Shown in pieces: positions 25,535 through 34,122 of a stretch of 59,960 nucleotides of DNA. The translations under genes and the position numbers were made by a program. Each line of letters begins with the position of its first letter. Position 1 is the stretch's first letter. Source of the stretch: Shewanella nanhaiensis (GTDB lineage Bacteria; Pseudomonadota; Gammaproteobacteria; Enterobacterales; Shewanellaceae); NCBI RefSeq assembly GCF_019457885.1, contig NZ_JAHZST010000022.1, positions 1 to 59,960 on the forward strand, given 5' to 3'. The notes beneath the pieces were generated by a model. The model was not told the origin of the DNA. It did no database searches and saw nothing but the letters and a program-made list of their open reading frames with translations.

Positions 25535-26038
25535 TTACTCGAACTTTTTACTGGCCTGAGCTTCGGGATCATTCTCTTCAACAAGAGGTTTTGCGTCAGG
25601 GCGCTGCTCCGGAATTAAAGGGTCGAGCTGCTCTACCTCTTCGATGAGCGGTGCATCAGGGAGTCGACTCTGCTCCAGAGGTGTATTGAACTCCTCTGAT
25701 AATTCATAATCACCAACAACTTTAGTTAACTGGTCATTATCAAAATGAATGATCAACTCTTTATGAGTAATACTGGCATCGCGACCACTTTTATAATGGT
25801 AAACATAGTACCAAGTGTCATCGGCGAAGCTATCTCGTAGCACTGGTCGCCCAAGAATATATTCAACCTGCTCTTTGGTCATTTCAACACGTAGCTTTTC
25901 TACCTGTTGAGTCTCCATATAGTTACCCTGGGGGATATCTGGTTTATAGATCAACCAGTCAAATACACCACATCCAGTCATGGATAACGAGAGCGCAGCA
26001 GCGCCCAAAAGGGTAAGACTTTTCTTTTTAATTGTCAT
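25535..26038 (-). CDS. bamE: Outer membrane assembly lipoprotein BamE
   Basis: 167 residues. Lipoprotein signal peptide with lipobox MTGC (C23), then the SmpA/OmlA fold: IPQGNYMETQQVEKLRVEMTKEQVEYILGRPVLRDSFADDTWYYVYHYKSG. E. coli BamE is about 113 residues; this one has an acidic, Pro-rich tail of about 50 residues (DAPLIEEVEQLDPLIPEQRPDAKPLVEENDPEAQ), as seen in related marine genera. BamE is part of the BAM complex, together with BamB encoded at 53277. Confidence 0.94.
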   Translation of the reverse strand: MTIKKKSLTLLGAAALSLSMTGCGVFDWLIYKPDIPQGNYMETQQVEKLRVEMTKEQVEYILGRPVLRDSFADDTWYYVYHYKSGRDASITHKELIIHFDNDQLTKVVGDYELSEEFNTPLEQSRLPDAPLIEEVEQLDPLIPEQRPDAKPLVEENDPEAQASKKFE

Positions 26039-26554
26039 TGAATACGCTACTTCCTAAAAATCTGCTGGTCATCATACCCAAGCAGTCCCTATGCTGACAA
26101 GGGTTATCCTTGCTCTGGTTAACGAAAAGTATTTGATTTGAGTAAATTGGATCGTATCTAGCTTATTTGTCAATTTAGTTTTTAAGATACTGTTCGAGTA
26201 TAGATGAGACAGTATCAGGCCTTTTTTGTTCCTTAACTTTCAACATAGGCTTCGTTACTGGTGGATAATGTAGCGAAAGTGTCAGCCAAAATGCCTATTT
26301 TTGAATAGGTTTTTGTAGGAGAAAAGTATAGTCGATAGGAAGCTTACTTTTAAATGTTTAACTAATGATTTGAATTAAAGCATTTAAATTTAAATTTGCT
26401 GCTGGAATGCACTCATGTAACAGCATCAATAACCGCTTGCAAAGTATCTGGAAAGTTATGAGAATGTAATCCTGAAGCTTTACTCTAGTTTTGTGCTAGG
26501 TAAGCATCTATTACATAAGAGATAAAGCTATTTACTCCCAGCTTAAGTTTAGTA
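26039..26554. other. Intergenic region, no gene seen
   Basis: 516 bp between the divergent bamE and the borosin methyltransferase gene. It is AT-rich and no reading frame or strong hairpin stands out. It should hold both promoters. Confidence 0.5.
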
Positions 26555-27412
26555 ATGGGGATGGTAGCTGGTAAAATTACAATTGAGGATAGCTGCTTGT
26601 CATCTGGGGTTAGGGAAGTTAATGGAAGCTTAGTTTGCGTTGGTACCGGCTTAAATCTAGCTGGCCAGATAAGCGTGCTGAGTAAAAGTTACATAGAGAA
26701 TGCTGATGTCGTTTTCTCTCTTGTGCCTGATGGCTTTGCTCAGCGCTGGTTAGAAACTCTTAATAGTGATGTTTGCAGTCTACAACCATTTTATGCTCAG
26801 GGAGATGAGATAAAAAATCGTCGTGATACTTACGATCAGATGGTGGAGGCTATTTTGGAACAAGTGCGTGCAGACAAGAGAGTCGTATGTGCCCTCTATG
26901 GTCACCCTGGCGTATTTGCCTGTGTTTCTCACTTTGCCATTGCACAAGCACTTGATGAAGGTTATAGCGCCAAGATGGAGCCAGGTATCTCTGCTGAAGC
27001 TTGTTTATGGGCTGATTTAGGCATAGATCCTGGTCAGTCTGGCCATCAAAGTTTCGAAGCCAGTCAATTTATGTTTTATAAACATACCCCAGATCCGACG
27101 ACCCACCTGTTACTTTGGCAGATAGGCATAGCTGGTGAGCACACATTGACTGAGTTCCATACCTCATCGGATCGTTTGCAGATTTTAGTCGAGCAGTTAA
27201 ATGAGTGGTATCCGCTGGATCATGAAATCACTATTTATGAAGCGCCAACTTTACCGATACACCAAGCTAGGGTGGATAAGTTGTTTCTAAGAGACTTACC
27301 TTTTGCACGTCTTACGTCAATTAGTACTTTATTGATCCCCCCCTCTAGTAAGCTCGAGGTCAATCATGTCATATTGGCAAAGCTTGGGATAACTGAAGCG
27401 GATTTAGGCTAA
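26555..27412 (+). CDS. Borosin-type backbone alpha-N-methyltransferase (SonM-like)
   Basis: 285 residues of the tetrapyrrole-methylase (SAM) fold: GSLVCVGTGLNLAGQIS (24-40), FSLVPDGFAQRWL, FYAQGDEIKNRRDTYDQMV, ALYGHPGVF (113-121), MEPGISAEACLWADLGIDPGQSGHQSFEASQFMFY. Y80, R89, Y93 and Y115 have the spacing (9, 4, 22) that I recall for the catalytic Y, R, Y, Y of SonM in Shewanella oneidensis. It adds methyl groups to backbone amides of a separate precursor peptide, encoded 89 bp downstream. The N-terminus is about 22 residues longer than my memory of SonM; the ATG at 26561 is an alternative start. The conserved part strongly supports a split borosin system. Confidence 0.88.
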   Translation: MGMVAGKITIEDSCLSSGVREVNGSLVCVGTGLNLAGQISVLSKSYIENADVVFSLVPDGFAQRWLETLNSDVCSLQPFYAQGDEIKNRRDTYDQMVEAILEQVRADKRVVCALYGHPGVFACVSHFAIAQALDEGYSAKMEPGISAEACLWADLGIDPGQSGHQSFEASQFMFYKHTPDPTTHLLLWQIGIAGEHTLTEFHTSSDRLQILVEQLNEWYPLDHEITIYEAPTLPIHQARVDKLFLRDLPFARLTSISTLLIPPSSKLEVNHVILAKLGITEADLG

Positions 27413-27501
27413 GCATACAAGTGATATAAATTAGGGATAAATGCTAGGTGTTAGATTAAATACAATAAACATAATAGTCACAACATAAAAGGATGTAATT
27501 A

Positions 27502-27714
27502 ATGTCAAATTTAAATGATTTTTTAGAGAAACTAAGTTCAGATGCCGATCTTAAAGCCAGATACCTTGAAAACCCTGAACAAGTGATGGAGGAGGCGGGT
27601 TTAAGTGAAGAGGAGAAGGAAGCGATGCGTTTAGGTGATGAGAAAAGCCTAAGTGATCTGACTGGAGACAAAAAAGCTTATAGAAAGCACATTATGTCCC
27701 CAAAAAATAAGTAA
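27502..27714 (+). CDS. Borosin precursor peptide (SonA-like)
   Basis: 70 residues behind a clear ribosome binding site (AAAGGA, about 10 bases before the ATG). Residues 1-55 form an acidic helical domain (NDFLEKLSSDADLKARYLENPEQVMEEAGLSEEEKEAMRLGD) matching the borosin-binding domain of SonA-type precursors. Residues 56-70 (DKKAYRKHIMSPKNK) would be the core tail. SonA, as I recall it, ends in a hydrophobic YLVIS segment that is methylated; here the tail is basic with HIMS, so the modified positions probably differ. It is downstream of the methyltransferase gene. No protease or exporter gene is next to it. Confidence 0.82.
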   Translation: MSNLNDFLEKLSSDADLKARYLENPEQVMEEAGLSEEEKEAMRLGDEKSLSDLTGDKKAYRKHIMSPKNK

Positions 27715-27786
27715 TAACGATTAAAAAGCTCTGGGAGAAGCTTTGAAAGTCGTTTGTTGGTTAATTATTAGCTAAGTGGGTTCAAA

Positions 27787-29655
27787 ATGAATAAGAAAAA
27801 TGGGGAGGGTTCTCTTGTATTTTTGGTTGCCAAAACCATTCTTTTATGCAATTTGATTTTTTCTCACAAGCTGCTGAGAAGCTTTAGAAGTAAACATGTT
27901 GGATTAAATAAATCAATTTTTTTATTTCTATATGTAATTAATTTTTCTGGAGGAGTTGTGGCGGAATCATTTGATGAAGCATCATTGAATGATAAGCTTG
28001 TTACACTTGAATTAAAGCGGACGCAATCTCCTCAATTTGTATCTGATTCATTAAAAGATATAAAAAAGTTAATTAACAAAATGAGCTTAGAGCAGCGATA
28101 TCGTTACGTTCTTCTTCAAGCGCATTCGTACGGCATTGCTGGTAAACCTAATGATGCATTCCAACTCTTAAATCAACAGCTGAAAAATGAATTCCCCATT
28201 CATCTTAAACATTATAAAGCTCGTACTTTATCTTTACTCGCAAACAGTTACTCGCACTACAATTATTTTTCTGATGCGTTAAAAACTCTTCATCAACTGC
28301 TTCCTTTATTAAGTGAAGTAAATGATATTGAAAGTGAAGTTATTGGCTATCGTTTGGCAATAGAGCTATTTGGTGAATTAAGAATGAGAAATGAAGCTTT
28401 GTCATATGCGAATGTTCTTTATAGTAAGTTCGATGAAATTGTATCTCCACGACATAAATGCTTTGTGGCATTTAATTATGCGGAGAGCTTTTTGGGAGTT
28501 TATGGTTCTTCACCCAGTTTGTGGTCCAAAGTCGAGAGTTTATATGCGAATGCATATGAATTATGTAACACTGCCAATGAGAAAATGATAATGGCAGTGT
28601 CGGCTTTAGGGCAGTCAAATATGCTAATCAAAAGAAGAGCTTTTTTAGAAGCAAGAGAGTTGGCTAAGCATGGATTAGATTTGTCGATATCAATACCTTA
28701 TCCACACGATATTGCAGAAGGGTATCTGACGCTAGCTCGAATTGATATTTCAGAAAGCTTGTATCAGTCTGGGCTCGTAGAACTTAAAAAAGCTTTAGAT
28801 ATCTCTTTAACACTTGGTGATAGTAAATTGCTTTCTAAAGTGTATAAGCCACTTGCTAAATTGAGCGAAGAACTTGGTGAGAGTGAGAAAGCATTAGAGT
28901 ACCTAAAGCTTTACCAGCAGCATCATGAGAAAATATTAGGCGAAATTCAAAGTAAAATCATTGCTTTCGAGACGACAAAGCTTGATTACCTAGAGAAGGA
29001 ACGCCAGATACGTTACCTCAATAAAGATCGTGAGCTTTATACAGCTAAAGCTGAGCTAACTGAATCCCAGCGCAATAATGAACGTATGATGTTTCTGCTT
29101 ATCTGTGGCAGCTTAGTAGTATTGACCCTGTTCGCTATTAATATGACGCTACAGAAGCGTAAATATATGAGGTTAGCCCAATTTGATGCGTTAACTGGTA
29201 TATTTAATCGGGGGACTGGACAGAATTTAGCTGAAAACAGATATATTAAAGACTCTATGTCGGGTATAGATTTTAGTGTGGTCTTGTTTGATCTGGATCG
29301 CTTTAAGAGTGTAAATGATAACTACGGCCATGCAATGGGAGACTGGGTACTTAAGAAAGTCTGCGAAGTGGTCAGCAAAGAGTGTCGTAGTAGTGATATA
29401 TTTACCCGTTTTGGTGGTGAAGAGTTTGTTCTCTTTATGCCGAACACCAGTGAAAGTGTGGCAAGAGAGATAGCCGCAAAGTGTAAAGCTCGGATTTTGG
29501 CGATTGATACTCGCTATTCGGGTCATGAGTTTACCATTAGTGCCAGTTTCGGCGTCGCAACCAGTACAGAGAAAGATTTAAGTCTCGACCCTATATTGCA
29601 ACGTGCTGATATCGCAATGTATCAATCTAAAGAGCAAGGTAGACAGTGTACTTAA
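27787..29655 (+). CDS. TPR-containing membrane diguanylate cyclase (copy 1)
   Basis: 622 residues. A hydrophobic N-terminus (about 40-60) probably exports residues about 60-400, which are helical TPR-like repeats in the periplasm. A coiled coil follows (about 390-432, FETTKLDYLEKERQIRYLNKDRELYTAKAELTESQRNNE), then one membrane segment (434-455) and a cytosolic GGDEF domain with active-site GGEEF (543-547) and an RSSD inhibitory site (534-537). It should make c-di-GMP in response to a periplasmic signal, with product inhibition. It starts 72 bp after the borosin precursor gene. Its last 230 residues are nearly identical to those of the next gene. Confidence 0.88.
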   Translation: MNKKNGEGSLVFLVAKTILLCNLIFSHKLLRSFRSKHVGLNKSIFLFLYVINFSGGVVAESFDEASLNDKLVTLELKRTQSPQFVSDSLKDIKKLINKMSLEQRYRYVLLQAHSYGIAGKPNDAFQLLNQQLKNEFPIHLKHYKARTLSLLANSYSHYNYFSDALKTLHQLLPLLSEVNDIESEVIGYRLAIELFGELRMRNEALSYANVLYSKFDEIVSPRHKCFVAFNYAESFLGVYGSSPSLWSKVESLYANAYELCNTANEKMIMAVSALGQSNMLIKRRAFLEARELAKHGLDLSISIPYPHDIAEGYLTLARIDISESLYQSGLVELKKALDISLTLGDSKLLSKVYKPLAKLSEELGESEKALEYLKLYQQHHEKILGEIQSKIIAFETTKLDYLEKERQIRYLNKDRELYTAKAELTESQRNNERMMFLLICGSLVVLTLFAINMTLQKRKYMRLAQFDALTGIFNRGTGQNLAENRYIKDSMSGIDFSVVLFDLDRFKSVNDNYGHAMGDWVLKKVCEVVSKECRSSDIFTRFGGEEFVLFMPNTSESVAREIAAKCKARILAIDTRYSGHEFTISASFGVATSTEKDLSLDPILQRADIAMYQSKEQGRQCT

Positions 29656-29753
29656 ATTCTATTGATATTGACACTTAAAGAAAGCTACCAGATAGATGTA
29701 CTTTGTAAACTGAGATTCTCATTCATAGAAAGTGATTAAAAATAGAGCTTTAG

Positions 29754-31682
29754 ATGCCCAATATTGTGCTCAAAAATAGTATGACTTTTGATATCTCGTT
29801 TCGTTATAGTATGCGGTTAAAGTCAGGGGAGTTTGTAAGACAATATTGGCCATTGTTAGTCGCTTTTTTAGGCCGTAATTTTCATAAACTTTTTAATTTT
29901 AGTTTGATTGTATGGGTAGTTTGTACAGCTAGTGTGATGGCTGACTACTCTACACAAACTGCTCACCATAATAGTCAAATCAATAGTGAAACTATAGATG
30001 AGTCGCTAAGTTCATTAGAGCTAATTCGTTCTCAGTCTCCTGAGGTTGTTTCAAATCAGTTATTAATTCTCTCACCAAAGTTTGATGTGATGAACCAGGA
30101 GCAACAATATCGCTTTACTCTGCTCCAGTCCCACTCATATGCATTATCAGGAGATTTCGAGGGCGCTACAGATCCCTTAATTACACTGTTATCAAAGCCA
30201 TTTAGTGAGGAAAATCTGAAATATCGTATTAGAATGATGATTTTACTGACTAATATTTATTCTCACTTCGCTTATTATGTTGATACCTTGAAAATGTTAC
30301 ACCAATTACTCCCTCTTTTACCTGATGTTGAGGACATAGAGGCTGAAGTTCATGGATATACTTTAGCTGCTGGAATATTTGGGAAGTTAGAACTACATGA
30401 AGAAGCGCTCAAATATAGCCGAGAACTATTTTCAAAAATCGATAAGATGAAATCACCAAGACATCAATGTTTTACCTCGTATAGTTATGCCGACAGTGTT
30501 TATGCCGCTTACGGTGATGATGAAGCTAGATTTTTACAAATACAAACTCTTTATGGGGATCTTTATAGGTATTGTGCTATCGCTAATGAGAAGATGATCA
30601 TGAGCTCTTCCCTATTAGGTCAAGCGAAGATTTTGTTTTATTTAAAAGATTTCAATAATGCTAGAAAGAAAATAGATGAAGCGATCACACTATCAACAGA
30701 GATCCCTTATTTACTAGATATCGCAAGAGCTTATATATTATTATCGGAAATAGAGAGAGCTGAAAACAATAATAAGCTGGCTTTAATCTATATTAATAAT
30801 GCATTAGAGGCTGCTTTGAAAGTAAAGGAAGAGGAGGTGATTTTATTAGTCTATAAGTCACTTTCTGAGATTAATGAAAAACTGGGAATGACAGATAAAG
30901 CTTTGGTACACCTAAAGCTTCATCAGCAATACAGTGAGAAAATATTAGATAGAAACCATAGCGCAGTCATTGCTTTTGAGACGACAAAGCTTGATTACCT
31001 AGAGAAAGAGCATCAGATACGTTACCTCAATAAAGACCGTGAGCTTTATACCGCAAAAGCTGAACTAACTGAATCCCAACGCAATAATGAACGTATGATG
31101 CTTCTGCTGATCTGTGGCAGCTTAGTGGTATTGACCCTGTTTGCTATTAATATGACGCTACAGAAACGTAAATATATGAGGCTAGCGGAATTTGATCTGT
31201 TAACTGGCATCTTTAATCGAGGAACAGGCCAGGATTTAGCTGAAAACAGATATATTAAAGACTCTATGTCGGGCATAGATTTTAGTGTAATTTTGTTTGA
31301 TCTGGACGATTTCAAGAGGGTGAATAATAACTATGGTCATGCAATGGGAGACTGGGTGCTTAAGAAAGTCTGCGAAGTCGTCAATAAAGAGTGCCGCAGT
31401 AGTGATATATTTACCCGTTTTGGTGGTGAAGAGTTTGCTCTCTTTATGCCAAACACCAGTGAAAGTGTAGCAAGAGAGGTAGCCGAAAAATGTAAAGCAC
31501 GGATTTTGGCCATTGATACTCGCTATTCAGGCCATGAGTTTACCATTCGTGCCCGCTTCGGTATTTCAACTAGTACAGAAAAAGATTTAAGTCTCGACTC
31601 TATACTGCAACGTGCAGATATCGCCATGTATCAATCTAAACAGCAAGCTAGAGAGCGTGTCTCTGTTTATACTCCTGAATAA
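29754..31682 (+). CDS. TPR-containing membrane diguanylate cyclase (copy 2)
   Basis: 642 residues with the same layout as its neighbour: signal/anchor segment (about 43-62, ending VMADYS), periplasmic TPR-like helices, coiled coil, membrane segment, and GGDEF domain with GGEEF (557-561) and RSSD (548-551). In the substrate loop it reads DLDDFKRVNNNYGHAMGD where copy 1 has DLDRFKSVNDNYGHAMGD. The sensor halves of the two genes are clearly related but strongly diverged, while from the coiled coil onward they are almost the same. I infer tandem duplication with later conversion of the C-terminal half. A moderate terminator follows. Confidence 0.88.
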   Translation: MPNIVLKNSMTFDISFRYSMRLKSGEFVRQYWPLLVAFLGRNFHKLFNFSLIVWVVCTASVMADYSTQTAHHNSQINSETIDESLSSLELIRSQSPEVVSNQLLILSPKFDVMNQEQQYRFTLLQSHSYALSGDFEGATDPLITLLSKPFSEENLKYRIRMMILLTNIYSHFAYYVDTLKMLHQLLPLLPDVEDIEAEVHGYTLAAGIFGKLELHEEALKYSRELFSKIDKMKSPRHQCFTSYSYADSVYAAYGDDEARFLQIQTLYGDLYRYCAIANEKMIMSSSLLGQAKILFYLKDFNNARKKIDEAITLSTEIPYLLDIARAYILLSEIERAENNNKLALIYINNALEAALKVKEEEVILLVYKSLSEINEKLGMTDKALVHLKLHQQYSEKILDRNHSAVIAFETTKLDYLEKEHQIRYLNKDRELYTAKAELTESQRNNERMMLLLICGSLVVLTLFAINMTLQKRKYMRLAEFDLLTGIFNRGTGQDLAENRYIKDSMSGIDFSVILFDLDDFKRVNNNYGHAMGDWVLKKVCEVVNKECRSSDIFTRFGGEEFALFMPNTSESVAREVAEKCKARILAIDTRYSGHEFTIRARFGISTSTEKDLSLDSILQRADIAMYQSKQQARERVSVYTPE

Positions 31683-31751
31683 GTAAAGAGCGAAGTTTAT
31701 TGAGCATGAGCACCTCATCCTTTCCACCCATTCACCTCTTCTGAAGGTATT

Positions 31752-31777
31752 AGCCACTTTTGAAAGAGTGGCTTTTC
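31752..31777 (+). terminator. Terminator after the tandem cyclase genes
   Basis: Arms AGCCACT (31752-31758) and AGTGGCT (31767-31773), with TTTT after the hairpin. Confidence 0.6.
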
Positions 31778-32119
31778 ATCGAAACTAAATTCATTTTTTA
31801 TTATTTTTCTTTATTTTTTTCAAGAAAACCAAATCAATTTTCTATGTTGATCGACAAACACAACTGGCCATATGTTAATGGGTTGTTTTGTTTTGCCTCT
31901 AGTTTACGTAAAGGTAATATTGAAACGCTTGTTTAAACTCGACTTGTATTGCTAATTAGATAACCATCTGAAAATTATGTTTTTATGCTGTTTACTAACT
32001 GGTTAGTTCAAAACGGAAAGGAATATTGCCTATTCGAATAATAGACTTAAGTTGTGTATCATTATGTATACTGCGTCTAATTTAATTACGTAATAATTTT
32101 CACAATTGTTGTTTTGGTA

Positions 32120-32136
32120 AATTTGTCTGACAAATT
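32120..32136. promoter_or_regulatory. GntR-type palindromic operator candidate
   Basis: AATTTGTCTGACAAATT is a perfect 17-bp palindrome about a central T, with the GT...AC core typical of FadR-subfamily GntR operators. It lies about 320 bp upstream of the malate synthase homologue. The regulator is not in the window. Confidence 0.4.
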
Positions 32137-32454
32137 ACTGATTAAGTAATGTTTTCGTTTGGGTTTATATCATAAATATTAATTTAATCATGGTTTTATT
32201 GTTTTTCTTGTGAGTGTGTGTAACCGTTTTACTACATTCTATTACCTAAGTTTTCTCTGTCTTAAGTCATTTCACTCGCTTGCAAATATAAAAAAATGTC
32301 AGTAGCTTTTGTTCAAAATACAGTTTAGCGAACTAAACCTGACATGTTTAGGTTTTGGCCTTTTCTTTGGCTTTTATAGCTTTGCTTATTGCTTATGTAA
32401 TATGTAATGGAAAAGCGTAAGAGGTCAGCAACCCTATTTTTTGGAGAAGAGCGA

Positions 32455-33861
32455 ATGGCGCAAGAAGTGATACATAATGCACAGCAGGGAGCTATGGACG
32501 TGGCTCAGCTTGGACTCGATGCAAATTGTGATGTCGCAGCTCATCTACAAGCAGGTTATATAAGTGATCCAATTAAAACCAACAAGACGCAGCAGAGGTT
32601 TAAGGTTAATGCTGGAGTTGTTGATGGTCAGGATAAGGTGTTAAACGAGGGGGCACTGAGCCTGCTCTCTAGTTTGTGTCGTCAGTTTGCAGCTGAAGTT
32701 TCTGAGTTATTAGAGAATAGAAAAAGCCAACAAGCCAAGTATGATGCAGGCGGAACTCTGGATTTTTTACCTCAAACTAAAGCCGTTAGAGAGGGGAATT
32801 GGCAAGTTAGAGGGATCCCTGCAGACCTCATTAATAGAAGAGTGGAGATTGCCGGTTCTGTTGATCCATTGATGCTCATTAATGGATTAAACTCGAATGC
32901 AAACGTGTTTGTGGCTGATTTAGAGGATTCACCTGCATCGAGCTGGAATGAGTTGATTGAGAAGCAAGTTAACTTAAGAGATGCTGTGCGTGGGGAGATT
33001 GAGTACACCTCACCAGAGACTGGTAAATATTATCTGTTAAATGATGCTCCTGCCGTGCTGAGCTGCCGAGTTCGTGGCCTACACATGGTTGAAAATCATC
33101 TTGAGTTTGATGAGGCCGCTATTCCAGCTGCTTTATTCGATTTTGCTCTCTACTTTTATAATAACTATCGACAGTTACTAGCTAAGGGCAGTGGTCCCTA
33201 TTTTTATTTGCCAAAAATGGAGAGCCATCTAGAAGCAAGATGGTGGGCTAAGGTCTTCGCTTTTGTTGAGGAGCGTTTCTGCTTACAACCTGGAACTATC
33301 AAGTGCACTTGTTTGATTGAAACTTTGCCAGCTGTTTTTGAGATGGATGAGATCTTATTTGAGCTGAGATCCAATATCGTGGCACTTAATTGTGGGCGCT
33401 GGGATCCAGACTGTAGTGACATGAATGCAGTCAGAAACCAAAGTGATGAGTTATCAATTGATAAATCGACGCTTAACATGGGAGAGTCGTTCTTAAGTGT
33501 CTACTCTCGTTTATTAGTCAAAACGTGTCATAAGCGTGGTGCATTAGCTATTGGGGGAGTGGCAGCTTATATTCCAGCTAAAATCGATGAAATCAGTTTA
33601 GAACGGCTCGAAAAACTTCGTATCGATAAAGAGCTGCAAGCCAGAAATGGGCATGATGGAACTTGCGTTGAACATCTAGAGTTAGTCGACGCTGTCACGG
33701 AGATATTTAATCAATTTATTGGAGCAGAACAGGCCAACCAACTTCATATTACTCGTGATGTCGATGGTCCTATTAGTGCAAGAGAGCTGCTACAAGGCGT
33801 TGGAATTACAACTAACGTTAGGCTGGATATCAGAGCTGATAGCGAGTCAAATGCCGCCTAA
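32455..33861 (+). CDS. Malate synthase homologue lacking the C-terminal catalytic domain
   Basis: 468 residues from the ATG at 32455, which has GGAGAAG at a good distance; an ATG at 32407 gives 484 residues. Malate synthase A features: PADLINRRVEIAGSVDP, YFYLPKMESHLEARWW, LIETLPAVFEMDEILFELR, NCGRWD (312-317) and GHDGT (399-403). Several positions are changed: RPRGwH is RVRGLH (205-210), GRWDYIFS is GRWDPDCS, and HDGTWVAHPGL is HDGTCVEHLEL. The protein stops at GITTNVRLDIRADSESNAA, where normal malate synthases (about 530 residues) continue into the domain with the LMEDAATAEIS motif and catalytic aspartate. No trace of that domain follows in any frame. It is likely inactive as malate synthase, or has a new role. 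Confidence 0.8.
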   Translation: MAQEVIHNAQQGAMDVAQLGLDANCDVAAHLQAGYISDPIKTNKTQQRFKVNAGVVDGQDKVLNEGALSLLSSLCRQFAAEVSELLENRKSQQAKYDAGGTLDFLPQTKAVREGNWQVRGIPADLINRRVEIAGSVDPLMLINGLNSNANVFVADLEDSPASSWNELIEKQVNLRDAVRGEIEYTSPETGKYYLLNDAPAVLSCRVRGLHMVENHLEFDEAAIPAALFDFALYFYNNYRQLLAKGSGPYFYLPKMESHLEARWWAKVFAFVEERFCLQPGTIKCTCLIETLPAVFEMDEILFELRSNIVALNCGRWDPDCSDMNAVRNQSDELSIDKSTLNMGESFLSVYSRLLVKTCHKRGALAIGGVAAYIPAKIDEISLERLEKLRIDKELQARNGHDGTCVEHLELVDAVTEIFNQFIGAEQANQLHITRDVDGPISARELLQGVGITTNVRLDIRADSESNAA

Positions 33862-33958
33862 TGATGCGCTTTAATTAAATTCCATACTTTTTGTCAAGCC
33901 AGTTTGCAAGATGGACTTGATGGTACTTGTTTCAATTTGCTGAATTTCAGCGGTTGTT

Positions 33959-33996
33959 CCCGCGCGGTATTCCTACGTGCTGTGCGGGCTTTTCTT
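33959..33996 (+). terminator. Terminator of the malate synthase homologue
   Basis: Arms CCCGCGC (33959-33965) and GTGCGGG (33982-33988), with one G-U pair, followed by a T-rich stretch. It sits about 100 bp after the stop. Confidence 0.6.
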
Positions 33997-34042
33997 TCCT
34001 TTCAACTCTGCACCATTGCTACGACAATGTTTGCTTGTGTTG

Positions 34043-34069
34043 GCGACTCCTTGTGAGTCGCTTTTTTTT
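34043..34069 (+). terminator. Second strong terminator in the same gap
   Basis: Arms GCGACTC (34043-34049) and GAGTCGC (34055-34061), loop CTTGT, then eight T. It is about 50 bp after the first terminator and before the HDOD gene, so it could end a short separate transcript. Confidence 0.75.
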
Positions 34070-34122
34070 ATCTTAAAGATTTAAGATATGTTTAGCAAAT
34101 AGGTATGTATCTCTAGTGTAAT

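Larger units (their letters stand above)
31683..32454. other. Long AT-rich intergenic region before the malate synthase homologue
   Basis: About 770 bp with no gene. It holds a terminator for the cyclase genes (31752-31777) and a palindrome (32120-32136), both listed separately. The rest is very AT-rich. Its length suggests complex regulation of the 32455 gene. Confidence 0.5.

Noticed and set aside
33862..34000. Frameshifted remainder of malate synthase after the stop codon
   Set aside because: No frame downstream encodes the expected GNGCVPIY or LMEDAATAEIS region, so a simple frameshift does not explain the short protein.
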